NCBI GenBank assembly: GCA_018058125.1 | Contig: JAGPCH010000003.1 | Location: forward strand, 1-17,753 | Origin: Ignavibacteria bacterium | GTDB taxonomy: Bacteria > Bacteroidota > Ignavibacteria > Tepidaquicellales > Tepidaquicellaceae | DNA length: 17,753 nt | Direction: 5' to 3' | Part shown: piece by piece, positions 7,526 to 14,811 of the stretch | Layout of the letters: the number at the start of each line of letters is the position of its first letter | How positions within the stretch are numbered: position 1 is the stretch's first letter | The notes under the pieces: model-generated | The model's input: the letters and a program-made list of their open reading frames with translations, nothing else | Told to the model about the DNA's origin: nothing | The model's database searches: none | Made by a program: the position numbers and the translations under genes

Positions 7526-8557
7526 TTATTTAAATTTAAATACTATACCGATGTTCTGAACAGGATCATGCGTAAAAGGTTCTAGCTGAAACGAATAATC
7601 TATTCCGAGATTTATGCTTTTGGACAGACTCTTATTCAATCCTAGACCAAATGAAGGTTCAAGATTACCGGTAAAATCATCAGAAGCAAAATCAATCCTG
7701 TCAAGACCGGCTCTGAATTTTACCTGACTGACTACATTAATTTCAAATCCTAGTCTGAGCAAAGTATTATTGTTTACATCGCTTGAAGATACTGTATCAT
7801 TAGCCTGAGTAGATGCAGGAGCCGGATTAAATATCTCGCGTAAAACAAGAGAAGCAATTCCTAAATTTTTAGGAAGCAGATAAGTTGCTCCAATGTCGAG
7901 TAAAAAAGGAAATTTATCCGATGTAGAATTACCAAGACTGCCATACAGATCAGAAGTCTGCCATTCATATTTAGCTCCAAGGTCTTTCAAAGCTATTCCG
8001 AAAGCTAACATATCACTGGCTTTATAGACACCTCCGAAATCCAGCGCAAAAGAAGTTGCAGTTATATCTTCAAAAAGACTTGCGTAATAAAGTTTAAAAC
8101 CAACACCTGCTGATATTTTTTCATTAATTATAAACGCAGTACCGAGATAAAACAGATTTTCAAAAGTGGAAAGTGTACCGATTTGTCTGGTGCCGTTATC
8201 TCTTCCGTCAATATCCGTTACTCCCGAATTTATCCATGCTACGGTTATTCCGGCACCTCCGGTTTCCTGATTTGGAAGTTTAACTTTTTTTGTAAATCCA
8301 AGAAAATTTAATTTTCTGTCAAGACTTAAAAATGAATATCCTAAATTTACAAGCCCTTCTTCCTGAAAAGTGGCAAGAGCCGGATTATAAATACCGTTTA
8401 TATCTCCATAAACATCAGCCACCATTGCATTACTCATGCCCATTCCTCTGGCGCTGAATCCAAGTCTTGAAAATGCGCCGGCAAAACTGCCTACCTGTGC
8501 ATATCCGGTATCAAGGATAATTATAGAGAATAATATAAATATCAGGAATTTTTTCAA
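7526..8557 (-). CDS. PorV/PorQ family outer-membrane protein (first of two)
   Basis: A 343-residue exported barrel protein with a signal peptide at about residues 1-20 (KKFLIFILFSIIILDTGYA). The mature N-terminus FSRLGFSARGMGMSNAM (29-45) plus GDINGIYNPALATFQ matches the family's LGxSARxxxM...NPA signature. It is longer and more divergent than its neighbour. Barrel-type strands continue to the end (NLGIDYSFQL, then NIGIVFKFK). The start codon is TTG: an in-frame TGA lies six codons upstream and there is no ATG before the signal peptide. The bases before it (ATAAGATTG) repeat those at the TTG-started glycosyltransferase gene. It follows the propeller/CTD gene by 46 bases and is directly joined to the second PorV-like gene. 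Two adjacent paralogues suggest separate carrier and attachment roles, which is inference. Confidence 0.85.
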   Translation of the reverse strand: MKKFLIFILFSIIILDTGYAQVGSFAGAFSRLGFSARGMGMSNAMVADVYGDINGIYNPALATFQEEGLVNLGYSFLSLDRKLNFLGFTKKVKLPNQETGGAGITVAWINSGVTDIDGRDNGTRQIGTLSTFENLFYLGTAFIINEKISAGVGFKLYYASLFEDITATSFALDFGGVYKASDMLAFGIALKDLGAKYEWQTSDLYGSLGNSTSDKFPFLLDIGATYLLPKNLGIASLVLREIFNPAPASTQANDTVSSSDVNNNTLLRLGFEINVVSQVKFRAGLDRIDFASDDFTGNLEPSFGLGLNKSLSKSINLGIDYSFQLEPFTHDPVQNIGIVFKFK

Positions 8558-8603
8558 ATCTTATTTTGTGATTTCATTAAAATACAATTGGCATTTACCA
8601 TTA

Positions 8604-10268
8604 TTATTGCAGTAGGATTATTTTACCCCAGACAGGATCATCATCATCAAATTCCACTCTGTAAAAATATACTCCGTTAGCAGGCTGCACTCCATTATCA
8701 TTTAAACCATCCCATGAGGTAAAGAGCACGTCAGTCCCGCTTCGGGTTGCATTCTGAATTACTGTTCTGACAGGATTCATTCCAAAGTCATAAATATTTA
8801 TTGTGATCTTTGACGGGGATTTCGTTGTCTTATAATATATTCTTGTAACTTCATCATCCGGTGAAAAAGGATTGGGAGCTGCATATGTCTTTACTTCTGA
8901 AGAAAGATCAATATCTGAGATCTCCCTGTATATAAGCCACTGACCGATCCACGGCTGTCCGTATTCTATAGTACTAACCATACCGTCTGCACTTCCGAAA
9001 TAAAGCGTATCGAAGACATTATTTCCTGAATAGAACAATGAGGTCCTTAGCTGATCTTTGGTTCTTTCATCATAGATTACACCGGCTTTCGCCCAGTTGA
9101 ATACACCGAAAACGCTTCTCCATAATCCCTGATTGGTAAATCCGTAAACTATGGAATCTTTAAAAGACATACCGTTTGACTTAATATCATCAAGAGTGCT
9201 GAACCAGTTTAAGCCTCCGTTTGAAGTATAACTTAAAGCATTATATTCCGCATTATCATCCGCCTGATTTGTAGCTCCCCAGATAATTTCATTGCCGTTA
9301 TATTTCTGCACATCAAGATTAACGACGAAGTTACCCGAGATACCGTTACCTGTTCCTAAAGAATCCGTATTTTGAAAATTATATTTTCTCCAGTTTACAC
9401 CCCAGCTCGTTGACTTATTGATTCCGTCAGCAGTACCTATATATAGAGTAGAATCATTCGGAGATGTTATCGAAAAGACTCTTTGATTTAAATTATCTCT
9501 TGGATTCAACTGAAATGTATAACCGGTTACATTAACATTTATACTGTCCAGATTATCCGGTGGTAAAACTATTCTTGTCCAAGTGTTTCCGTAATCAGTT
9601 GATTTTCTTAATCCTCCGGCAAAAGAGCATATCCAGATCGTATAATTGGACGGATCATTCTGTGTCTTAGTAATGGCAATATCATAAGCAAGATTCTGCT
9701 GCGTAACTACTACAGGCAATGCATATAGTGTATCGGAACCGTAAATAACAGTAGAATCTCCCCTATCATCCACAGGCTGCGGATATGCTGACCAGTTAAG
9801 TCCGTTATCAGTTGATATTTTTAAACCTGTTCCTGTCGGAACGGACTGACCGTTTATCTCCTGACCAATCGCTGTCGCAGCAGCAATAATATTTCTGTTT
9901 AAATTAAATCCCGATATATCGTCATTACCAAAAGGCGCAATTCCTTCAAAAGACTGAAAAGAGTTAAAATGATTTACAGTTCTCATGATCCCGTTCCCCG
10001 TAGCAAACCATACTGTATCTCCGTTTAAAATAATATCTGTTATGAAATTACTAATTACAGTATTTACATTAACGGGAGTTACTGTTGTTGAACTGACGGA
10101 ATTAGGTCCGTTCCTGTCGCTGACGGAATTGTTACTGAAATTATTAAGTTTTTTGAATAATGATAAATTATAATCTTTAGCAGTAAATATATTCTGAGCC
10201 GGGGACAATTCTGATATCAGAATTATAATTGAAACAATTAATATTTTTATTGAATATTTATATCTCAT
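8604..10268 (-). CDS. Beta-propeller protein with T9SS-like C-terminal domain
   Basis: A 554-residue secreted protein. It has a signal peptide (about 1-25, KILIVSIIILISELSPAQ), then a region rich in propeller repeats and a C-terminal sorting-like domain. Asp-box/BNR motifs are visible as STDNGLNW (152-159), STDYGNTW (223-230), STSWGVNW (286-293) and TSNGGLNW (348-355), with a weaker one at 385-392. DTVWFATGNGI (84-94) resembles a regulator-propeller blade. From about residue 460 a FlgD-like/T9SS type A domain follows: YAAPNPFSPDDE (462-473), then SWDGLNDNGVQPANGVYFYR and a final GKIILLQ. It may be a cargo protein or a PorZ-like attachment subunit (propeller plus CTD). It lies 3 bases after the lipoprotein gene and 46 before the PorV-like pair. 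A catalytic sialidase arginine triad is not evident. Confidence 0.8.
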   Translation of the reverse strand: MRYKYSIKILIVSIIILISELSPAQNIFTAKDYNLSLFKKLNNFSNNSVSDRNGPNSVSSTTVTPVNVNTVISNFITDIILNGDTVWFATGNGIMRTVNHFNSFQSFEGIAPFGNDDISGFNLNRNIIAAATAIGQEINGQSVPTGTGLKISTDNGLNWSAYPQPVDDRGDSTVIYGSDTLYALPVVVTQQNLAYDIAITKTQNDPSNYTIWICSFAGGLRKSTDYGNTWTRIVLPPDNLDSINVNVTGYTFQLNPRDNLNQRVFSITSPNDSTLYIGTADGINKSTSWGVNWRKYNFQNTDSLGTGNGISGNFVVNLDVQKYNGNEIIWGATNQADDNAEYNALSYTSNGGLNWFSTLDDIKSNGMSFKDSIVYGFTNQGLWRSVFGVFNWAKAGVIYDERTKDQLRTSLFYSGNNVFDTLYFGSADGMVSTIEYGQPWIGQWLIYREISDIDLSSEVKTYAAPNPFSPDDEVTRIYYKTTKSPSKITINIYDFGMNPVRTVIQNATRSGTDVLFTSWDGLNDNGVQPANGVYFYRVEFDDDDPVWGKIILLQ

Positions 10269-10271
10269 AAT

Positions 10272-11042
10272 TTAAAATGGACTTACAAATTTTATGCTAT
10301 CCGTAACAGGAGCGCTCTGCAGATTAGATCTGTCTCTGGCTGTAAAAGTATATTTAAAATATCCGTATGAAGTAGGGTCAGTACTGTATCCGACATAATT
10401 TGCAAACACGAACTGCCCGTTCCCGTTTTCAAACATAGGTATAGGAGGAAATGTAACTCCATTAGGTCTGACAGTTACAAATGTTACATCTTTAATATCA
10501 CAAAGCCCGTCAGGATCATTTACATTTACAGATATAGTAAGCAATGTCGAATCGCCCGGCAGAGGTCTAATCACACTGTCCGGCAGATTAGTAGAAACTA
10601 TAAAGGGAGGAACATTAGCTGAGTTTATTACTTTAATATCATCGGTAAGAAGATTACTGAAAAGTCCTGAATTATTTTCCGCAACATATTCCAGTCCGTA
10701 TGTTCCGACGAGTAAACAATTTATTCCGGTAATATTTACATTAGCCGAATAAATGCCATCACCAGCTGTTGAGTCCGGCGAAACTCCGTTATCGAGCAGA
10801 TTATACTGTCCGATGACATTTCTATCAGGATCTTTAATGGTACATGTTACACTTTTAATTGATGAACCGTTATTGATATTAACTGATACAGAGGTGTTGA
10901 AATTTATAACCGGATCAGAAGATGTAGTAAATACTGAATCACTTGATATATAAGGATCCAGCATTACTGGCGCAGATATCGAAGTATCAATTACCGCGTC
11001 ATTATCTTCTTCACAAGATGAAATAAATAATGCAGTAACCAT
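10272..11042 (-). CDS. Lipoprotein with Ig-like domains (start uncertain)
   Basis: At least 256 residues. A lipobox FISSC ends in Cys10 (counted from the ATG), followed by acidic EEDND, as in surface lipoproteins of Bacteroidota. Two beta-rich Ig-like stretches follow: one around TCTIKDPDRNVIGQYNLLDNG with the GDGIYSANV motif near residues 90-98, and one around TISVNVNDPDGLCDIKDVTF. No enzyme motif is seen. The ATG at 11042 leaves only nine residues before the lipid Cys, with no basic N-region. The open frame continues upstream to an in-frame TAA and encodes SKFRFFNAVIIIM, a good basic and hydrophobic signal segment, but contains no ATG, GTG or TTG. ATT at 11090-11088 is one possible start. 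The gene precedes the propeller gene by 3 bases, suggesting partner proteins. Specific function unknown. Confidence 0.75.
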   Translation of the reverse strand: MVTALFISSCEEDNDAVIDTSISAPVMLDPYISSDSVFTTSSDPVINFNTSVSVNINNGSSIKSVTCTIKDPDRNVIGQYNLLDNGVSPDSTAGDGIYSANVNITGINCLLVGTYGLEYVAENNSGLFSNLLTDDIKVINSANVPPFIVSTNLPDSVIRPLPGDSTLLTISVNVNDPDGLCDIKDVTFVTVRPNGVTFPPIPMFENGNGQFVFANYVGYSTDPTSYGYFKYTFTARDRSNLQSAPVTDSIKFVSPF

Positions 11043-11161
11043 TATAATGATTACTGCATTAAAGAATCGAAATTTACTGAGATTGTTAATTGTCTGAAAT
11101 ATAAATTATAAAAGCGTAGAATATCCCGATATATTAATTTAGATAGGTTAATTAAAAAATT

Positions 11162-11956
11162 TTAATAAGTTTTTACAATTTTCTTTACATCCGGATAAAT
11201 AGAGATACCAATATCAATACTCAACATTCCCATATATCTTTTGAATCCCGGTCCACCTGTTCCGTCACCATCATTCAGATTCAGATTTGTAGTCTGACCT
11301 AAAGTTGGCTCTGCATTATCATCAGTGAACAGATTCATTAAATTATATTTTGCACCAACGTTAAGTCCCAAATTCTTTTTTGAAGTATTGAATATGAATT
11401 CAAGCCCTGCTTTTAATTCCATTCCGAATCTGAATTGTGAATCAAAACTTTTAGCAACGTTTATAGGATTTGTACTATTACCTGCAGGAGTATATTCTCC
11501 TGAAATGAAGTTTCCGGTTAATCCTGCTCCATAGTAGCTTCTGAATCCGTAAGTTCCATAAAACAAATATTCATATCCCGCATCTAAAGTTACAACATTA
11601 AATTGTGTTTCATTTGATCCGGCATCTCCGCCGTCAAAATCAGAATTAGTCATTCCTTTAAAATCTACGCCTAAAAATATTCTGTCATTCTTTTTTTTAC
11701 CGGGACTATATTTACCAACAAGATAACCGCCCCAACCCCATCTCATACCATAATTATCTTTAAGTACCTGCTCCTGGAAAGTATAATTTGCTCTTCCGTA
11801 AGCATCATTAGTCGCAAGATTCCAAACCGGTCCGATTGAAATAGCCCATGAAGGTCTTGAATATGTAGTGGTTGTTTTTGTCTGAGCATTGATTTTATCA
11901 ATTGAGCATAAAAATATGACCGATAAAAGAATAAAAGTGTATAGTGTTCTTTTCAT
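11162..11956 (-). CDS. Outer-membrane beta-barrel protein, hypothetical
   Basis: A 264-residue exported protein with a clear signal peptide (KRTLYTFILLSVIFLCSI, cleavage likely after INAQ at about 25). The mature part has alternating aromatic and glycine-rich strands (SWAISIGPVWNLATN, MRWGWGGYLVGKYSP, TLDAGYEYLFYG, GLNVGAKYNLMNLF) typical of small porin-like or OmpA-type barrels. It lacks the final aromatic residue common to many barrels and ends KKIVKTY. No specific family is recognised. The start is backed by AAAGGA (11967-11962), one of the few good Shine-Dalgarno sites here, five bases before the ATG. It is the first gene of the leftward block and diverges from the acyl-CoA ligase gene across a 124-base spacer. 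A 119-base gap follows before the lipoprotein gene, so it may or may not share its transcript. Confidence 0.75.
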   Translation of the reverse strand: MKRTLYTFILLSVIFLCSIDKINAQTKTTTTYSRPSWAISIGPVWNLATNDAYGRANYTFQEQVLKDNYGMRWGWGGYLVGKYSPGKKKNDRIFLGVDFKGMTNSDFDGGDAGSNETQFNVVTLDAGYEYLFYGTYGFRSYYGAGLTGNFISGEYTPAGNSTNPINVAKSFDSQFRFGMELKAGLEFIFNTSKKNLGLNVGAKYNLMNLFTDDNAEPTLGQTTNLNLNDGDGTGGPGFKRYMGMLSIDIGISIYPDVKKIVKTY

Positions 11957-12000
11957 GAATTTTCCTTTCGAAATATGAATTATTACTGATTTATTTTGAA

Positions 12001-12019
12001 GTCAAATTAGTATTTTGAC
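12001..12019. promoter_or_regulatory. Palindrome GTCAAA-N7-TTTGAC in the divergent promoter spacer
   Basis: GTCAAA (12001-12006) and TTTGAC (12014-12019) are perfect inverted half-sites separated by TTAGTAT. They lie between divergent genes and overlap a TTGACA candidate -35 box reading toward the acyl-CoA ligase; the left half reads TTTGAC toward the barrel gene. The arrangement fits a dimeric repressor site or simply two back-to-back -35 elements. No regulator gene is adjacent in this window. Confidence 0.35.
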
Positions 12020-12043
12020 ATAAAACAATCAAGTATATATTCT
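12015..12043 (+). promoter_or_regulatory. Candidate sigma70-like promoter for the acyl-CoA ligase gene
   Basis: TTGACA at 12015-12020 is a perfect -35 box. After a 17-base spacer comes TATTCT (12038-12043), a 4-of-6 match to the -10 box; TATATT at 12036-12041 is closer in sequence but leaves a 15-base spacer. This would give a leader of roughly 30 bases. The match may not be meaningful if the organism uses a Bacteroidota-type sigma factor with different boxes. Confidence 0.35.
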
Positions 12044-12053
12044 TAAATTTTAT

Positions 12054-12061
12054 TAAATTTG
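12054..12061 (+). promoter_or_regulatory. Candidate Bacteroidota-type -7 box (TAAATTTG)
   Basis: TAAATTTG is an exact fit to the TAnnTTTG -7 consensus of Bacteroidota promoters. It lies 19 bases before the ATG of the acyl-CoA ligase gene. No TTTG -33 box is found at the expected distance of about 20 bases upstream, so it competes with the sigma70-like reading as the promoter of this gene. Confidence 0.25.
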
Positions 12062-12080
12062 TAAAAAAAAAATATTACAA

Positions 12081-13859
12081 ATGGAAAAAACTTTAACCGG
12101 ATTATTGATCGAATATTACAATCAAAGAGGATTGAATAAAGATATATTTTTCACAAAAGAAAACGATTTATATACCAGTCTTACAAGCGGTCAGCTATTC
12201 AGGAAGATCTATTCTCTAATAAAGTATCTTGAAAAAAACAATTTCAAAGAAAATGATAAGGTTGCAATCATTTCAGATAACTGTATAGAATGGGTGATTA
12301 CAGATTTTGCATGCATGTTCCTCAAACTAATTTCTATACCGATATATACATCTCTGTCATCTTCTCAGGTTGAATACATACTTGAGAATTCCGGATCCGG
12401 GATTTGTTTTGTGTCAAATTCATTCCAACTGGACAAAGTAAACAGCATTAGAAAAAACTTACCCGAATTAAAAAAAGTAATACCATATAAAGATCTAAGC
12501 AAAATTCCGCATTCAGAATATGATAATTTATTTTCAGAACTCATTACAGAAGATCCGACCGTTTCTGACAAAGAAATATTCGATTATCTGAAAGATCTTT
12601 CCGCTAAAGTCAAAGAACAAGATATCCTTACTATTATTTATACTTCAGGCACAACGGGTATTCCAAAAGGTGTAATGCTTGCGCATGAAAATTTTTATTC
12701 AAATGTTGAAGCGTGTCAAAAAGTTTTAACCATTAATGATAATGATACATTTCTATCATATCTGCCATATTCTCATGCTTACGAACGAACCGCCGGATAT
12801 TATCTCGCTTTATTCAGCGGAGCAAAAATTTATTATGCGCAGAACATAGAAACAATTGCGGCTCAGTTACCCGAAGCAAAACCAACCATAGTAATTACAG
12901 TTCCAAGGTTACTTGATAAGATCTATTACAAACTTCAGAACAGCGGAGAAGACATGGAACCGGGATTAAAGAAAAAATTATTTCTTTGGGCAGTCGGCAT
13001 GGCTAACGGAAAGAACATTTCTAAAAGCAGCTTAAGTTATAAGATTGCTGACTTACTGGTTTATAAAAAAATAAGGATGAAAACCGGAGGCAGAGTCAGA
13101 CATTTTATTTCCGGCGGAGGAGCTTTGAATTCAACTGTTGGAAACTTTTTTGATAACATAGGAATTCAGGTACTCGAAGGGTATGGATTAACCGAAACTT
13201 CACCCGTGATCTCAGTAAACCCGCCGCTGAAAAATAAATATGGAACTGTAGGACCACCTCTGGAAGGTGTTACAGTAAAGATTGCTGACGACAATGAGAT
13301 TCTTATAAAAGGCGATCTTGTAATGAAGGGATATTATAAAGACGAAGTGAATACCTCTGATATGATAAAAGACGGCTGGCTCCATACCGGGGACATAGGT
13401 GAATTAGACAGTGACGGATATCTTAAGATTACCGACCGGAAAAAAGCCATGATGAAAACATCCGGTGGCAAATACGTTTCCCCCGCTCAGATTGAAGAAT
13501 CGGTAGCCGGATTAAAATATATTGAAAACATAATGATAATCGGTAATGAAAGAATGTTTATTACTGCATTGATCGTTCCGGTAGTTGCAGAGCTGGAGAA
13601 GTTTGCAAAGGAAAATAATATTCAATACAATTCTTTAAATGAATTAATTTCTGACAGCAAACTCATAAGACTAATTCAAAAAGATATAGATGAACTTCAA
13701 AAAGACCTGGCTCACCATGAAAGAATAAGAAAGTTAACATTGATAGATAAGCCATTTACTATAGAAGGGGGCGAACTTACACCGACCATGAAGATCAAAA
13801 GGAAGTATGTTGCTGAGATGTATAAAAATGAAATAGAATCAATGTATCCGAGAATGTAA
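12081..13859 (+). CDS. Long-chain fatty acid--CoA ligase (AMP-dependent synthetase)
   Basis: A 592-residue member of the ANL superfamily that activates a fatty acid with ATP and joins it to CoA. The ATP-loop TIIYTSGTTGIPKGV lies at 184-198. EGYGLTETSP (366-375), GWLHTGDIG (432-440, Asp438) and the hinge region TDRKKAMMKTSGGKYVSP (451-468) follow in order. The C-terminal catalytic lysine is in TPTMKIKR (Lys571). SHAYERTAGY (231-240) is typical of the bacterial long-chain ligase group, and the length of about 590-600 fits the FadD15-like type. It is soluble or peripheral, without membrane spans. It reads away from the envelope block and ends 75 bases before nuoA, with only an AT-rich stretch and no convincing terminator between. 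Exact chain-length preference is unknown. Confidence 0.92.
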   Translation: MEKTLTGLLIEYYNQRGLNKDIFFTKENDLYTSLTSGQLFRKIYSLIKYLEKNNFKENDKVAIISDNCIEWVITDFACMFLKLISIPIYTSLSSSQVEYILENSGSGICFVSNSFQLDKVNSIRKNLPELKKVIPYKDLSKIPHSEYDNLFSELITEDPTVSDKEIFDYLKDLSAKVKEQDILTIIYTSGTTGIPKGVMLAHENFYSNVEACQKVLTINDNDTFLSYLPYSHAYERTAGYYLALFSGAKIYYAQNIETIAAQLPEAKPTIVITVPRLLDKIYYKLQNSGEDMEPGLKKKLFLWAVGMANGKNISKSSLSYKIADLLVYKKIRMKTGGRVRHFISGGGALNSTVGNFFDNIGIQVLEGYGLTETSPVISVNPPLKNKYGTVGPPLEGVTVKIADDNEILIKGDLVMKGYYKDEVNTSDMIKDGWLHTGDIGELDSDGYLKITDRKKAMMKTSGGKYVSPAQIEESVAGLKYIENIMIIGNERMFITALIVPVVAELEKFAKENNIQYNSLNELISDSKLIRLIQKDIDELQKDLAHHERIRKLTLIDKPFTIEGGELTPTMKIKRKYVAEMYKNEIESMYPRM

Positions 13860-13934
13860 AAAAATTTTTTGTAATTATTTTTTTATGGAAAATTTTTTCA
13901 TTAATCTTTAAGATAAAAACTTTTATATTGTCCC

Positions 13935-14303
13935 ATGTTAGAGTCCTATATACCAATATTTATTATACTTGCAATTTCAATAATATTTGCAGTAGTTAAT
14001 GTAAATCTTTCTTCTTTACTGGGTCCATCGAGACCTAACAAAGAAAAACTTTCAACCTATGAAAGCGGAATAGAGCCGGTCGGTACAGCGCACGACAGAT
14101 TTTCTGTTAAATTTTATATGGTTGCCGTACTGTTTATACTGTTTGATATAGAAGTTGTATTCTTATATCCCTGGGCAGTTTCTTTTATAGGACTCGAACC
14201 GGTGAAAATGATATATTCTTTTATAAGCGTTGCAGTATTTATAATAATTTTACTCGTAGGTTATATCTACGTAATAAGAAAAGGAGCTTTAAATTGGGAT
14301 TAG
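13935..14303 (+). CDS. nuoA: NADH-quinone oxidoreductase subunit A
   Basis: A 122-residue membrane subunit of respiratory complex I, full length for the family. It has three transmembrane helices (about 5-25, 60-82 and 92-115). The signature is intact: [10 protein letters not shown] (41-50, with Glu43), [16 protein letters not shown] (58-73, Asp71 and Glu73) and FLYPWA (76-81). These residues lie near the quinone-site entry of complex I. It ends ALNWD then TAG, and its last ten bases overlap the start of nuoB, so the two are translationally coupled. The ATG at 13935 places the first helix correctly; no Shine-Dalgarno site is visible, as for most genes here. Confidence 0.96.
   Translation: MLESYIPIFIILAISIIFAVVNVNLSSLLGPSRPNKEKLSTYESGIEPVGTAHDRFSVKFYMVAVLFILFDIEVVFLYPWAVSFIGLEPVKMIYSFISVAVFIIILLVGYIYVIRKGALNWD
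14281..14286 (+). promoter_or_regulatory. Shine-Dalgarno site deciding the nuoB TTG start
   Basis: AAGGAG lies inside the 3' end of nuoA with seven bases to the TTG at 14294-14296. It is the best ribosome site in the window and supports TTG rather than a later ATG as the nuoB start. It also shows that reinitiation or direct entry at nuoB is built into the nuoA coding sequence. Confidence 0.75.
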
Positions 14304-14782
14304 AAGATAAACTTTCCAAAGACGGATTTGTAACATCCAAAATAGATGATCTAATAAAATGGTCAAGAAAAAATGCTTTGTGGCCAATGCCTATGGGTAT
14401 TTCCTGTTGTGCAATTGAAATGATGGCAGCTGCGGGACCGAGATTTGATATTTCAAGATTCGGAAGTGAGGTATTCAGATTTTCCCCGAGACAATCGGAT
14501 GTAATGATAGTTGCGGGAACTACTACTTATAAAATGGCGCAGGTTGTCAGGAAGATCTATGATCAGATGCCTGATCCGAAATGGGTCATAGCTATGGGAG
14601 CATGCACTTCAAGCGGAGGAATGTACAGAACATATTCTGTAGTTCAGGGAATAGATCAGTTCCTTCCTGTAGATGTTTATGTAGCAGGATGCCCTCCAAG
14701 ACCTGATAATTTGTTAAATGCACTTATGCTTCTTCAGGAAAAAATACAGTCCGGACAGGATGGCAGTTTTTCTGTTAATTAA
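14294..14782 (+). CDS. nuoB: NADH-quinone oxidoreductase subunit B
   Basis: A 162-residue peripheral-arm subunit of complex I that carries cluster N2, the last iron-sulfur centre before quinone. The four ligand positions are visible: Cys38-Cys39 in ISCCAIEMM, Cys104 in [10 protein letters not shown] and Cys133 in VAGCPPRPD. The conserved [21 protein letters not shown] stretch fits the family, as does the length. The start is TTG with an AAGGAG site seven bases upstream, overlapping nuoA by ten bases; the first internal Met (residue 32) would remove the amphipathic helix and part of the core. The next gene is not nuoC but a T9SS cargo gene, 29 bases on. Confidence 0.96.
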   Translation: MGLEDKLSKDGFVTSKIDDLIKWSRKNALWPMPMGISCCAIEMMAAAGPRFDISRFGSEVFRFSPRQSDVMIVAGTTTYKMAQVVRKIYDQMPDPKWVIAMGACTSSGGMYRTYSVVQGIDQFLPVDVYVAGCPPRPDNLLNALMLLQEKIQSGQDGSFSVN

Positions 14783-14811
14783 AATTTTTCTTTAACTTAA
14801 ATAAAATAATC

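Noticed and set aside
8604..10268. Functional sialidase reading of the Asp-box protein
   Set aside because: Asp-box repeats are present, but the arginine triad and Asp/Tyr/Glu catalytic set of sialidases could not be identified.
11121..11132. Short palindrome ATATC-CC-GATAT between the barrel and lipoprotein genes
   Set aside because: Arms of five bases with a two-base centre are expected by chance, and no T tract or promoter box is attached.
13860..13915. A/T-rich symmetry after the acyl-CoA ligase as a terminator
   Set aside because: The possible stem is only A-T pairs (AAAAAA with TTTTTT) and has no stable GC core, so it is not a convincing intrinsic terminator.
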